Shown here in pieces: positions 8,250 through 17,514 of a stretch of 64,000 nt of DNA. The notes beneath the pieces are model-generated. The model made no database searches, was not told where the DNA came from, and worked only from the letters and a program-made list of their open reading frames with translations. Origin of the DNA: Desulfocurvibacter africanus subsp. africanus DSM 2603 (GTDB taxonomy: Bacteria > Desulfobacterota > Desulfovibrionia > Desulfovibrionales > Desulfovibrionaceae); the NCBI RefSeq assembly GCF_000422545.1, contig NZ_AULZ01000019.1, positions 32,642 to 96,641 on the forward strand, in the 5' to 3' direction. The position numbers were made by a program, and so were the translations under genes. Each line of letters opens with the position of its first letter. Position 1 is the first letter of the stretch.

Positions 8250-9362
8250 TCAATGTTTGGACTTGGCAGCCAGAGCAAGGTGTCTCCAGAGACGAGTATT
8301 GATTATCTCATGGTACAGGGCTTCATACCTTTTTGCAGTGATGCGGATATTGAACTTTTCCTCAACTCGCTTCCTGCCTGCGTTTCCCATCTGAACCCTC
8401 AGCTTGCTGTCCTTGGAAAGAAGAAGCAGCTTATCCGCAAACGCTTCGGGTGATTGCGCCGGGACGATGAAGCCGGTTTTCCCATGCACAACGACTTCCG
8501 AGTTCCCGCCGACATCAGTGGCGACAATAGGAATGCCCGAGGCCATGGCCTCCAGGAGAGTTAGGGATAGACCTTCGGTGACGGATGAGAGGGCAAAGAT
8601 ATCGAAGCTTCTCAGAAGAGTTGCGACATCGTGCCGAAAGCCCATGAAACGTACATTCCGGGCGATTCCAAGCTCCACGGCAGCGGCCTGCAGGCCCTCT
8701 CTGAGGGGGCCGTCGCCGACGAGAAAGAGTGTGAAATTGGAAAAGTCCCTGGCGAGTATCTTACATGACCTCAGCAGGGTGAGATGATCCTTGTCCGGCA
8801 CCAGCCTTGCGACGATGCCTATGTTTACGGCCGGGCTGGCGCTCCGCGAGGGGGAAAGACTTGAGAATGCGTCGATGTCGATACCATTGTGGATGGTCGT
8901 CACTTTATGCGCTGGCACATTTTCGATTACCGTGCTGACTTGAGCGGAATCGACGGATACAGTCACAACCTTTCTTGAAAGCATGGAACACAGCCTGTTC
9001 AGGCATGTCGCTTTCCTATCCTCGGACCTGTTGCGGCCGTGCTTGGTGTGAACAACCGGTATTCCCGAGATGAGACCGGCTATAGAGCCGTATATGTGGG
9101 CCGCCTGATTGTGTGTATGTATGAGATCTATCCTGCCTTCCTTTGCAATATCGCGTATTCTTGTAAACAATTTCCAATCGAAGCCATCTTTCTTGCCCAG
9201 CTCCATGATCCGTATGTCGTTGATGCCTTCACCCAGAGGGCCCTTTTTCTCCAGGCACAGTATGGTGGGATTGATGTCTCTGGATCTGAATCTGACAAGA
9301 TCAAGGACGAGGCGCTCCAGGCCGCCAATATTCAGGCCCAGCACAATATGGAGTATATTCAT
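8250..9362 (-). CDS. GT4 glycosyltransferase, exosortase-locus type
   Basis: A 370-residue GT-B glycosyltransferase. It begins MNILHIVLGLNIGGLERLVL, close to the opening of the sugar transferases tied to PEP-CTERM/EpsH loci. HTHNQAAHIYG and HTKHG mark the acceptor domain. NIGIVARLVPDKDHLTLL and SSVTEGLSLTLLEAMASG mark the donor domain with the catalytic-region Glu. The start at 9362 has AAGGA seven bases upstream, and a longer in-frame start at 9392 is less likely. It follows the polymerase gene after 62 bases and should act in the same repeat-unit pathway at the inner membrane. Confidence 0.87.
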   Translation of the reverse strand: MNILHIVLGLNIGGLERLVLDLVRFRSRDINPTILCLEKKGPLGEGINDIRIMELGKKDGFDWKLFTRIRDIAKEGRIDLIHTHNQAAHIYGSIAGLISGIPVVHTKHGRNRSEDRKATCLNRLCSMLSRKVVTVSVDSAQVSTVIENVPAHKVTTIHNGIDIDAFSSLSPSRSASPAVNIGIVARLVPDKDHLTLLRSCKILARDFSNFTLFLVGDGPLREGLQAAAVELGIARNVRFMGFRHDVATLLRSFDIFALSSVTEGLSLTLLEAMASGIPIVATDVGGNSEVVVHGKTGFIVPAQSPEAFADKLLLLSKDSKLRVQMGNAGRKRVEEKFNIRITAKRYEALYHEIINTRLWRHLALAAKSKH

Positions 9363-9424
9363 GACATTTCCTTGTGAGTGCTCGAGGAGCATTTTGGGGC
9401 CTGTGTTGTATGACTGAGTTTATA

Positions 9425-10708
9425 TTAAATCAGTATCTTTATGGCTATGTTGAAGCCGACGATTACAAAGGCAACCACGCCAAGGATAGGAACAATCTGT
9501 CTCCTGTTTGCATTCAGGCTGTGCTCCTGGCTCTTTGCTTCCTGTTCGAAGTTCGAGGCAATGACTGTCGCAAAGGCAATCATTATATAGATTGTTCCAA
9601 TGTATGCCCTGCTCAGGAATGTGATTGCCACCATGAGGCCAGCCAGGCTTCCCAGTGCGGCGCACAGCATTCCTTCACTGGCGTCGCTTTCTGTTGGCAT
9701 CAACTTGCCTTGCAGATACATTTTGCCAATAATGATGCTATTGTAGAAGAGACCAATAAAGAAGAACAATCCGAATACGCCCAGCTCGGCGAGAACAAGC
9801 ATGTAGGTGTTATGGGCGGTGATGGGATGAAACTCCGTGAACATATCCTTCCCGACGCCGAACAGCGGTGATGATTTGAACATCTGAAAGCCTTCATGCC
9901 ATGCCTCCACTCGTCCATAAGCCGACTCGTCCACACCGGTAAGCTGTTCCATTCTGCTCGGGCCCAGCAGGAGGAGTACGGCGGCAAGCGCCACTCCCAA
10001 TACGGCGCCTTTCATGCTGCGGTACCTGAGAACCAGAAACGTGAACACGGAGGCCAGCAGCGAAAGCATGGCTCCCCGGGAGTTTGTCAGGTAGAGCCCG
10101 AACAGGAGGAGTGGCAGGCACAGGGCGGCGAGCAGGTATTTCCGGCTCAAAAGCCGTTCGAGCAGGAAGGCGACCGGCAGCACCAGGGCAAGGCCCAGGT
10201 CGTTGGGATCGTTGAAGGGACCGAACCAGCGCGCCCGGGGAATGCCTATCTTGAGGCCATCGGGCCCCATCTGGCTTTGAATATACGGCAGCATCCCACC
10301 GTGGGTCATGCCTTGCACTGACTGCACGTATGCTTCATAGGCAAGGAAGCACGTCAGCACGGTAAGCAGAAATACGAAGCCGTGAATCTTCTTTTTTGAA
10401 TCCAGGCCATACACTACAAGGAAGTATGCAACGATCGAAGGCAGGAAATTGGAAATGGAATCGACGACTCCACCGACATAGCCACTGATCAAATGCGAAA
10501 AGGCGATTGCTGCGACAAAGCCTGCCATCATTGCATCCGTCTTGTATTTGAAAGGCTTGACCTTGCCGCTCAGCAGCGCCGCGAGAATTGCCAGGATGGA
10601 GATCACTCCAAGGCTGAGGAAAATCGGAATGCCCTGCAGGGATTCCGACCACTCGAATGGCCGGATGTAATAGAGGGAAATATAGATACAGAGCAGAAGG
10701 AACAGCAT
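9425..10708 (-). CDS. O-antigen ligase/Wzy-like polysaccharide polymerase
   Basis: A polytopic membrane protein of 427 residues with about ten to twelve hydrophobic segments and a large periplasmic loop between the later helices. That loop contains the family-type ARWFGPFNDPNDLG, NSRGAML and HNTYMLVLAELG motifs of the WaaL/Wzy superfamily. It should polymerise undecaprenyl-linked repeat units in the periplasm. The ATG at 10708 is chosen because GGGAG lies nine bases upstream; the frame opens at a TTG at 10726. The upstream stop codon lies four bases before, so translation is probably coupled. Together with the Wzx-type flippase at 35.4-36.9 kb it indicates a Wzx/Wzy-dependent route. Confidence 0.87.
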   Translation of the reverse strand: MLFLLLCIYISLYYIRPFEWSESLQGIPIFLSLGVISILAILAALLSGKVKPFKYKTDAMMAGFVAAIAFSHLISGYVGGVVDSISNFLPSIVAYFLVVYGLDSKKKIHGFVFLLTVLTCFLAYEAYVQSVQGMTHGGMLPYIQSQMGPDGLKIGIPRARWFGPFNDPNDLGLALVLPVAFLLERLLSRKYLLAALCLPLLLFGLYLTNSRGAMLSLLASVFTFLVLRYRSMKGAVLGVALAAVLLLLGPSRMEQLTGVDESAYGRVEAWHEGFQMFKSSPLFGVGKDMFTEFHPITAHNTYMLVLAELGVFGLFFFIGLFYNSIIIGKMYLQGKLMPTESDASEGMLCAALGSLAGLMVAITFLSRAYIGTIYIMIAFATVIASNFEQEAKSQEHSLNANRRQIVPILGVVAFVIVGFNIAIKILI

Positions 10709-10712
10709 TGCA

Positions 10713-11843
10713 TCATGCTCCCGCAACTTTCAGCACAGAAGCGCCTGGGCGTTGATAGCGCCAGTCCCGCAAAGTGCCGGGAGCCGCCTGGCTTCCCTCG
10801 GCCAGGGCAAGGATGCTGTTCGCCATTTCCCGCGCGCTGGTGAAGTGCAGTTCCGCTCCCATCTCCCGGACTTCCGACGAAATCTGGGCCAGCAGCCTTT
10901 CGAGTCCCTTGTCCGCGAAGAACATCCGCAGGGTGCTTTCCTGGGTGCCATGGGCATGGAGCTTGACGAAGATGTGCTCTTCCGCGCCTTTGACATGGAT
11001 GCCCTGGGCCAGCCATATGCGCACCCGCTCCCTGCTCAACGGGTTGGACGCCATGAGCCCGCTGTCATCGATGCGCGGCAGCAGCCACAGCTTCCGCCGC
11101 GACCAGTTCAGCCCCAGTGGGCCCTGCACCATGAGCAATCCCTCGTTTCCGGAACCGACATGGACATCCGCCCCCCAGTCGTGCGACTTGGGCTTGGCTG
11201 GGTCATCAATGGCCCGGTAGATGCTGTTCACCTTGCGGGTCTGGGTTGGGCACGGGGCGGAAGGCATGGTGAAGTCCGCATAGCAACCGGTTTCCAGCAG
11301 GACGGAGATCTCGTTGTTTACCCCGCACCAGCGGCCGTCCGGCCGGGAATTGTCGAGAGCCCAGTTGCCGTGGATGAAGCCGTACGCAATGTCTCCGGAC
11401 ATCCTGTCGATGGAAAGGAGCCCATGCCTCTCATGCAGCCGGCGCTTGTAATCGAGTAGAGTCCTCCGCAGATTGTCCGCCGTGTCGTTATCATGATGAA
11501 TATGGACCTCGACCTCGCCATAGCCAACATGGCAGAGTTCTGCCAAGGCGTTCATGTCCTCAACGCGATACTCCTCTTCTGGATAGAAAAAGCTGTACTT
11601 GAGGACTTCACCCTTGGAATCCAGGTGCCTGTCTGCGACCTTCGGATACTCGTCTATCCATTTCTGGATCCGCTTCCTGGCGACTGTGCCGCTGGACCTG
11701 TTCCAGTAGGGTTCGAAGTGATCGCAGATGCAGAAGTGTACGTACTTCGGCCTTGACGGCTTACGGATCAGATTGCGCATGCACCCACGCCAAAGGTAAT
11801 GGGGCAGCCAGTGCAGCGTGGAGACGATTTTTTTCATGGTCAT
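10713..11843 (-). CDS. Putative polysaccharide deacetylase-like protein
   Basis: A protein of about 376 residues with no signal peptide. Several His/Asp clusters (CDHFEPY near the start, EVHIHHDNDT, YGFIHGNWALDNSRPDGRWCG, KLHAHG) resemble metal-ligand motifs of NodB-type carbohydrate deacetylases, but no canonical NodB motif set is complete, so the family is unsure. Its place between the polymerase and a GT2 gene, with 4-8 base gaps on both sides, puts it inside the polysaccharide operon. Removing acetyl groups from amino sugars would fit a polymer made from HexNAc units (inference). In-frame ATGs at 11885, 11843 and 11837 are possible starts. 11843 avoids overlapping the upstream gene. Confidence 0.7.
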   Translation of the reverse strand: MTMKKIVSTLHWLPHYLWRGCMRNLIRKPSRPKYVHFCICDHFEPYWNRSSGTVARKRIQKWIDEYPKVADRHLDSKGEVLKYSFFYPEEEYRVEDMNALAELCHVGYGEVEVHIHHDNDTADNLRRTLLDYKRRLHERHGLLSIDRMSGDIAYGFIHGNWALDNSRPDGRWCGVNNEISVLLETGCYADFTMPSAPCPTQTRKVNSIYRAIDDPAKPKSHDWGADVHVGSGNEGLLMVQGPLGLNWSRRKLWLLPRIDDSGLMASNPLSRERVRIWLAQGIHVKGAEEHIFVKLHAHGTQESTLRMFFADKGLERLLAQISSEVREMGAELHFTSAREMANSILALAEGSQAAPGTLRDWRYQRPGASVLKVAGA

Positions 11844-11850
11844 GGGCGAA

Positions 11851-12657
11851 TCATCCGAAGTTTGGACGGCAAATCCATCCGCCATGTTTCAGGAAGTAGT
11901 AGATGAGCCCTCGGAAATGGCTGAGCGCAATTCGCGACAAGGGACTCCTGTGACTGATCTGCTGGGTATGATGCAGCACGGTCAGGCTTGGGTAATAGAT
12001 AATCTTCCTACCTGCGCTCTTGACGCGCAGACAGTAGTCAAGGTCTTCCGGCGCATAGAAGATGCGCTCATCCAAGAGCCCGATTTCATCCAGCAGATCC
12101 CTCCGAAGGAACCAGCAGGCCGAGATGGCTGAATCTACATCTCTGGCTGTAGCAAAAGGAAAGTCCTCATAAAAATCGACATTGGGAATTTTGAGTCCAA
12201 AGACGACCTTGGGTATTTTGAGCAGCTTCTGCCAAAAAGTTGGGAACTTCTTGACTGAATTCTGGATTGTGCCGTCCTCCAGCAGGAGACGGGGTGCTAT
12301 GAGTCCGACTTGCTTGTGTGCCTCAAGGGCATAAAGGACGGCTTTCAAAGAGCCATCGCGAAGCTGTGTATCGGAATCCAGGATGCAGACATGGCTTCCT
12401 TGCGCCGACTTCAGGCCTAGATTCCGTGAATAGGTAGTGCCCCTATTCCTCTGGAGAGATATGAGCCGAAAGGTTTCCGGGAATTCCAGGACATACCTGT
12501 TGATGAGGTTTGGCGATGCATCGTTGGATCCGTTGTCGACGGCAATCACTTCATAAGCAATGCCTTCGGCATTGCACTTCTGCTTAATGGAATCAAAACA
12601 CCCGGGAAGATATTGCTCAGAGTTCCAGGTGAGGATGATGAACGAGAGAAGGGGCAT
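11851..12657 (-). CDS. GT2-type glycosyltransferase
   Basis: A 268-residue GT-A glycosyltransferase of family 2. It begins LLSFIILTWNSEQYL and then has the EVIAVDNGSNDAS nucleotide-binding segment. The DxD-type LDSDTQL motif follows, and the acceptor-side motif is YAPEDLDYCLRVKSAG, containing the ED pair of family 2. It transfers a sugar from a nucleotide donor, probably within the exopolysaccharide repeat unit or to rhamnosyl-type acceptors. The start at 12657 matches the conserved opening; the ribosome binding site is weak and the frame is open further upstream. It is tightly packed between the XrtA-type ATPase gene (50 bases) and the deacetylase-like gene. Confidence 0.88.
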   Translation of the reverse strand: MPLLSFIILTWNSEQYLPGCFDSIKQKCNAEGIAYEVIAVDNGSNDASPNLINRYVLEFPETFRLISLQRNRGTTYSRNLGLKSAQGSHVCILDSDTQLRDGSLKAVLYALEAHKQVGLIAPRLLLEDGTIQNSVKKFPTFWQKLLKIPKVVFGLKIPNVDFYEDFPFATARDVDSAISACWFLRRDLLDEIGLLDERIFYAPEDLDYCLRVKSAGRKIIYYPSLTVLHHTQQISHRSPLSRIALSHFRGLIYYFLKHGGWICRPNFG

Positions 12658-12707
12658 TGATCGCCCGCAATCAAGCCCGGTTACCTTTGGCAGAGTTCCC
12701 ATTGTTG

Positions 12708-13889
12708 CTAACCCCTGAAAAAGGCGCTGAAGAGCCTGCATCTGCCGGCGGGATGCTTCTCATCGGGCTCAAGGCGCTCTTGAAGAGAGCGCTGGATGGT
12801 GGTGAGGGTGGGGCGCTGGCTGAGGGCTTGGAAAGCACCGCCGGCTTGTTCGCTCCCATTTCGCAGGGTTTCGCTAAGCTTGCCAAGATTCGTCTCGACT
12901 TCTTCCAGCCGCTTTCGGAGCGCGGAAACGTCCTGGAGATTACGTTCCAGGCCGTCGATGCGCTGGATCAGGTTGGCGGGGACTGCCTGGAGCTTCTCGC
13001 GTGAAGTCTCAGGTTCCTGGAGATCGCCTCCAAGCGGATGGTCAGCTGACAGCACATCGGTGACGGAACTGCTCCAGTAGATCGTCTCAAAGCTCATTTC
13101 CTGAACAACCATGCGCACAAGTTCAGCATCGATTTCACGTGTCTTCATGGCAAAGGCGTCGAGCAGAATATAATCGCAGAGGATATTGATGAGCCGGGGG
13201 ATGCCCCTGGAGGCCCCGTGCACCTGGTTCAGTGCTTCGGAGGACAGGCTTACGGCCTGGCGGTTGCCGGCTTTCTCCAGCCGGAAGAACACGTATTCCG
13301 AGGTCTCTTCCTGGCTAAGGGGGCGCAGATGGCAGTTGACACTGATGCGCTGCCTGAGCTGCAGAAGGCTTGGGTCGGAGAGAAGGGTGCGCAGCTCGGG
13401 TTGGCCCACGAGGATGATCTGCAGGAGCTTGACCTGATCGGTCTCGAGATTGGAGAGCAGCCGGATCTCCTCCAGGGCCTGTTTCGTGAGATTCTGGGCC
13501 TCGTCGATGACAAGCACGGCCTGCCGGTTGCCCGCGAATTGCTCGATAAGGAAGTCGTTGAGCCCGCGCAGGAGCGTGAACCTGTCCTTGCCTTCGCTAG
13601 GCAGAGAGAAATCATCGCTGATCAGCCGCAGCAGATCCTCCGAAGAGACACGGGTATTGAACACATTCGAAACGACAAGGTCCTGGCTCTGCCGGCAAAG
13701 CAGATTCCGGATAAGCGTCGTCTTGCCCGAACCTACTTCGCCGGTAAGCAGGATGAAGCCGGCCTTGGACCTGATGCCGTAGTCGAGATATGTGAGTGCA
13801 CGCTTGTGGGCCTTGCTGGGGAACAGAATGCTGGAGTTGGGCAGCAGCTCGAAGGGCTTGGTGTGAAGTCCGAAGTATTGGGTGTACAT
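12708..13889 (-). CDS. XrtA-system AAA ATPase (ExeA-like)
   Basis: A 393-residue ATPase of the type found in exosortase/EPS loci and related to general-secretion ExeA. It opens MYTQYFGLHTKPFELLP. Walker A is GEVGSGKTT at 50-58, Walker B is VLVIDE at 125-130, and a GASRGIPRLINILCD sensor-like segment follows. Residues from about 305 on form a likely coiled coil. It probably couples ATP hydrolysis to assembly or export of the polysaccharide machine at the inner membrane (family knowledge). The frame is open upstream to 14321, but that part lies inside the tyrosine-kinase gene and is spurious. The stop of the kinase gene lies 26 bases upstream. Confidence 0.9.
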   Translation of the reverse strand: MYTQYFGLHTKPFELLPNSSILFPSKAHKRALTYLDYGIRSKAGFILLTGEVGSGKTTLIRNLLCRQSQDLVVSNVFNTRVSSEDLLRLISDDFSLPSEGKDRFTLLRGLNDFLIEQFAGNRQAVLVIDEAQNLTKQALEEIRLLSNLETDQVKLLQIILVGQPELRTLLSDPSLLQLRQRISVNCHLRPLSQEETSEYVFFRLEKAGNRQAVSLSSEALNQVHGASRGIPRLINILCDYILLDAFAMKTREIDAELVRMVVQEMSFETIYWSSSVTDVLSADHPLGGDLQEPETSREKLQAVPANLIQRIDGLERNLQDVSALRKRLEEVETNLGKLSETLRNGSEQAGGAFQALSQRPTLTTIQRSLQERLEPDEKHPAGRCRLFSAFFRG

Positions 13890-13915
13890 GTCGTGTTCTT
13901 GCGGGTTGTGATGCG

Positions 13916-14737
13916 CTAGCGGTAGGAATAGCCGTAGTCGGCGTGCTTGGCTTCGGTGGATCCGTTGAAGATGAGACCTAGAACGCTTTTGACTGGAAGC
14001 GAGCCGAGGCATTCCATGGCTTGCTCCAGGGTTGTGGAGCCGGCCCTGAGGACCATGAACACGCCATCGGCCATTCCGGCAATGATCCGCGTTTCCGCAT
14101 AGGGCAGCACGGGTGGGGTATCGATGATCACGAAGCGGTCCGGATAGCGGTGCTTGATCTCGTCCATGAGCACCTTCATGCGGTTGGAGGAGAACAGCTC
14201 CACCGGATTCAGCGGGGGCGTGCCCGCGGGGAGGAACTTGAGCTTGCCTATGTTCGTGCTCAGGAGCGCCTCGGAGACGTTCAACCCCTGACCGAGGCAT
14301 TCGGAAAGCCCCACATGGCACTCAAGGCCCAGGTATTTTGCGCATGACGGGCTACGTAGATCGGCATCGATGAGCAAGACGGTATGGTCGAATTCCTGAG
14401 CCAGACTGATGGCCAGATTCAGGGAGGCCATCGATTTGCCTTCACCCGGCAGCGCGCTGGTGACCATGAATATGTTCCTGGTCAGGCGGCTGTCCGTCTG
14501 GGTCATGATCCGCTCTTTGACCTTGCGGAATTCCTCGGCCGCGATGGAGTTCGGGGCCATTGCCGTGGCCAGCAGCAGACCGCTCGGCTTGACGGTCACG
14601 TGACGGCTGTTGCTTGGAGGCCGTACGGGCTTGTCGCGCAACCGATCAGGAGGCGGCTGCAGCAGGGCCGTGGCCCCAGGGGTGGCCAGGTTCCGCTGCT
14701 CCAGGGCGTTTTCCAAGGCGCGTTCTAATCTGCTCAT
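13916..14737 (-). CDS. XrtA-associated tyrosine autokinase (BY-kinase)
   Basis: A 273-residue cytoplasmic bacterial tyrosine kinase of the CpsD/CapB/Wzc-C-terminal type. The Walker A loop is GEGKS at 98-102, the Walker A' segment LLIDADLR spans about 121-128, and FVIIDTPP is the Walker B-like region. The C-terminus ends YGYSYR, a short Tyr cluster as expected for autophosphorylation. It normally works with the chain-length protein, encoded just upstream, through phosphorylation cycles that control polymer length. The start at 14737 has GGGAGG six bases before the ATG. The gene is 31 bases from the chain-length gene and should be in the same operon. Confidence 0.92.
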   Translation of the reverse strand: MSRLERALENALEQRNLATPGATALLQPPPDRLRDKPVRPPSNSRHVTVKPSGLLLATAMAPNSIAAEEFRKVKERIMTQTDSRLTRNIFMVTSALPGEGKSMASLNLAISLAQEFDHTVLLIDADLRSPSCAKYLGLECHVGLSECLGQGLNVSEALLSTNIGKLKFLPAGTPPLNPVELFSSNRMKVLMDEIKHRYPDRFVIIDTPPVLPYAETRIIAGMADGVFMVLRAGSTTLEQAMECLGSLPVKSVLGLIFNGSTEAKHADYGYSYR

Positions 14738-14768
14738 CCATGTCCTCCCACGAATCGTAACGGCGGGC

Positions 14769-16298
14769 CTACCCTGCGAGCAGGCGCTCGATCTGCTGCA
14801 TGTAATCCCGTAACGGCAAGTGCATTGACCACTTGGCAATGTGTTCCATCCCGACTGTTTCGAGCGCCAGCACGCAGAGGATGCAGGTGAGGAAGACCCC
14901 GGCTGTCGAGAAGAAGCCGATGTCGCGCAGGCGTGTCTTGCGCACCTGGGCCGGGTCCCTCACGAGCGGCAGGGTCGCTATGATCGGCAGCTTGAGAAGC
15001 TTCAGCTCGGCCTGCGAACGGATCGAGGAGTCAAGACGGTCGAGCAGCATGAGGACGCCGAAGGCCAGGCCCAGCCCGCCGGCAATACCCATGGCCATGA
15101 TCATGGGCCGCTTTGGGCTTACGTGTTCCTGGGGGATGATGGCGGGCTCGATGATCCGGAAGGTGACGGACTTGTCCTGAAGCTCCATCTGCTTGGAGAC
15201 CTCCGACTGGCCGTAGCGTGAGACGAGCTGCTGGTAGATGATGCTCTCGTTTTCCTTGTTGCGCTGAAACTCCTTGAGCTTGGCCTGCACGATCGGCAGC
15301 TGGCGCAGCAGGTCCTTGCTTTCCTCGATTCCGCGCTCAAGGCGCGCAATGCGCTTGTCGATGGCGTTCAGTTGCACGTTCAGGAGTTGATATTCCTGCG
15401 AGTCGCGGATGTCCGCCTGTTCCGCCACCTTGCCAGTCTCCTGGGCCTTCTCCAGGGATTCGATCTCGGCGCGCATCTTCTGCACGGACGGATGCGCCGG
15501 GGAGTACTTTCCCTGGAGGATCTCGAACTCCTCGCGGAGGGTGGCCAGCCTGCTGTCTTTCGGGGCGGCGCCTTGCAGAGCATTCCCCTTGGAGAGCATG
15601 ATTTTCCTGGTTGCCAGCATCTGGCTCTGGCGTTCGCGAAGCTCGGCCAGCTCCTTTTGGGTATCCTCGATTTCCAGGCGCAGGAAATCATCGTTCGTTG
15701 ACAGAATGAGGCCGTTCTCCTGCTTGAAACGGTTGATGGCCGCATCCGCAGCGTCGATGCGCTGCTTGAAGGTCTCGATCTGGTCTGCAAGGAAACGCGT
15801 CGCCAGTGTCGATTCCTCGCGTTTGGACGAGGTGTTCTCCTCGATGTATTTGCGCACGAGCGTGTTCACATAATCCCGGGCCAGCTTGGGGTCGGTGTTT
15901 CTGTAGGAGATGGTGAACAGATCCCGTCTGACGTCCATCTGGATGATTGTCTCATCACGAAGTCCCTTGAGGAGAATCTCACGCTCCAGGTCACTGCGGA
16001 CATTGATATCCATGTCCAGTTCGCGGATGACGTCGAGCAGCATCTCCCTGCGCAGCATCGATTCCTTTATGACTTTTATCTTTGCTTCCAGGGACGGCGT
16101 AATGGCGATTCCCTTGATGATGTCGGTAATGACGTTCTGCTCGATGAAGACGATGCTCTTGGCTTCATACATCGGCACCAGGGCATAGCTGACGACCACC
16201 GCGCAGCACATGATCAGCAGGGCGACCACCGTGAAGAGGTAGCGACGCCTGATCAGCAGGCCGAGGTACTTCTGAATGTCCAGGCTCTTATCCGTCAT
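14769..16298 (-). CDS. XrtA-system chain-length determinant (Wzz/GumC-like)
   Basis: A 509-residue polysaccharide co-polymerase. It has a first membrane helix at about 25-45, a long periplasmic part rich in coiled coil (about 150-370, with repeated Glu/Lys/Arg-rich helices), and a second membrane helix near 425-445. Beyond that lies a cytoplasmic-to-membrane tail with a third hydrophobic stretch. This three-helix form is characteristic of the chain-length proteins in exosortase loci. It sets polymer length together with the tyrosine autokinase encoded downstream. The start at 16298 (MTDKSLDIQKYLGLL) fits the conserved opening; an in-frame ATG three codons earlier is possible. The motif PxxP before the last helix (SPKRPMIMAMG) is visible. 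Confidence 0.92.
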   Translation of the reverse strand: MTDKSLDIQKYLGLLIRRRYLFTVVALLIMCCAVVVSYALVPMYEAKSIVFIEQNVITDIIKGIAITPSLEAKIKVIKESMLRREMLLDVIRELDMDINVRSDLEREILLKGLRDETIIQMDVRRDLFTISYRNTDPKLARDYVNTLVRKYIEENTSSKREESTLATRFLADQIETFKQRIDAADAAINRFKQENGLILSTNDDFLRLEIEDTQKELAELRERQSQMLATRKIMLSKGNALQGAAPKDSRLATLREEFEILQGKYSPAHPSVQKMRAEIESLEKAQETGKVAEQADIRDSQEYQLLNVQLNAIDKRIARLERGIEESKDLLRQLPIVQAKLKEFQRNKENESIIYQQLVSRYGQSEVSKQMELQDKSVTFRIIEPAIIPQEHVSPKRPMIMAMGIAGGLGLAFGVLMLLDRLDSSIRSQAELKLLKLPIIATLPLVRDPAQVRKTRLRDIGFFSTAGVFLTCILCVLALETVGMEHIAKWSMHLPLRDYMQQIERLLAG

Positions 16299-16420
16299 GT
16301 GGTGCATCTCTCTTCCCGCCCAAGGGCATTGAAAGCTGTTTCGCCGGGAATGTGCGCGGCTGTCAGCCTTGTCGCAGTGAAGACGCGCGGGCATCCCGTG
16401 GGAATACCCGCGCCGTGCGT

Positions 16421-17473
16421 CTAGGCTGCAAGGAGGGAACCCTTCCGCGATGCGCACGAGGCGAGGTACCAGTCGGCGGCGTGTGCCAAACCTTCATTCA
16501 GGCTGTACCTCGGTTCGTATCCGAGCAGCTTCCTGGCCTTGCCGATATCAGCCAGGGAATGGCGCACGTCGCCGGGACGGAAGTCCCGATATATCGGTTC
16601 GACTGCCGCCGTGCCGGGGAACCGACCGGCAACATGCCCGCGGATAAGCAGAAAGAGTTCATTCAGGGTCGTGCGTTGCTCGACCGCTACATTGTAGGCT
16701 TGGTCGAGAGCCCGCGGATCCGTGGAGCACCCGGCGAGCAGGTTGGCCTGCACGCAATTGTCGATGAAGCAGAAGTCCCTGCTCGTCTCGCCGTCCCCGT
16801 TGATGAAGATGTCCGTGCCCTGGATCAGGCCGGCAAACCAATGCGGGATCACCGCTGCGTAAGCCCCGTCCGGATCCTGACGCGGGCCGAAGATGTTGAA
16901 GTAGCGCAGACCGATGGCCCGGAACCCGTAGGCCCTGGCGAAGACCTGGGCGTATATCTCGTTGCCGAGCTTGGTTGCGGCGTAGGGCGAGAGGAGCATC
17001 CCGATCCTTTCCTCGCGCTTCGGCAGCTCGGGCTCATCGCCGTAAACCGAGCTGGAGGACGCGTAGACGAAATTCTCGACCCGCGCGTCCTTGGCGGCCA
17101 CGAGCATGTTGAGGAAGCCTGTCAGGTTGCTGGCGTGCGAGGTGAGCGGATCGTCGATGGAGCGGGGCACCGAACCTATGGCTGCCTGGTGCAGGACGAC
17201 ATCCACCCCCTCGCAGGCTGCCCGGCAGGTCTCCAGATCTCGGATGTCGCCCGTGATGAGCCTGAAGCGCTCCCAGGCTTCGGGCGGGATACAGGAGCGG
17301 ACATCCTCCAGATTATGCATGTGGCCGGTGGAAAAGTTGTCCAGACCGACGACCTGCTGTCCCAGCTGCAGAAGCTTCTGCAGGAGATTGGAGCCGATGA
17401 ACCCCGCGACGCCGGTCACAAGCCACTTCCTGGGGGCTCGGATAAGCTGTGCCTGAACAGAATCGTATTGCAT
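16421..17473 (-). CDS. NAD-dependent UDP-HexNAc 4-epimerase (WbpP/TviC-like)
   Basis: A 350-residue short-chain dehydrogenase/epimerase. The nucleotide-binding [10 protein letters not shown] lies at about 21-30, followed by DNFSTGH and the catalytic SSSSVYG with YAATK (Tyr and Lys of the YxxxK pair). [14 protein letters not shown] and [13 protein letters not shown] are typical of the WbpP/TviC/Gne group acting on N-acetylated sugars. With the upstream dehydrogenase it would interconvert UDP-GlcNAcA and UDP-GalNAcA, the route to Vi-type aminouronic acids. The start at 17473 matches the opening MQYDSVQ and lies 41 bases past the dehydrogenase stop. The substrate is inferred from the pair. Confidence 0.85.
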   Translation of the reverse strand: MQYDSVQAQLIRAPRKWLVTGVAGFIGSNLLQKLLQLGQQVVGLDNFSTGHMHNLEDVRSCIPPEAWERFRLITGDIRDLETCRAACEGVDVVLHQAAIGSVPRSIDDPLTSHASNLTGFLNMLVAAKDARVENFVYASSSSVYGDEPELPKREERIGMLLSPYAATKLGNEIYAQVFARAYGFRAIGLRYFNIFGPRQDPDGAYAAVIPHWFAGLIQGTDIFINGDGETSRDFCFIDNCVQANLLAGCSTDPRALDQAYNVAVEQRTTLNELFLLIRGHVAGRFPGTAAVEPIYRDFRPGDVRHSLADIGKARKLLGYEPRYSLNEGLAHAADWYLASCASRKGSLLAA

Positions 17474-17514
17474 GTGCACCTCGGGTTGAGTGAAGTCCTC
17501 GGTTGTCCGCACTC

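Noticed and set aside
12708..14321. 537-codon version of the XrtA-type ATPase
   Set aside because: The first 140 codons overlap the tyrosine-kinase gene in another frame; the true start is 13889.
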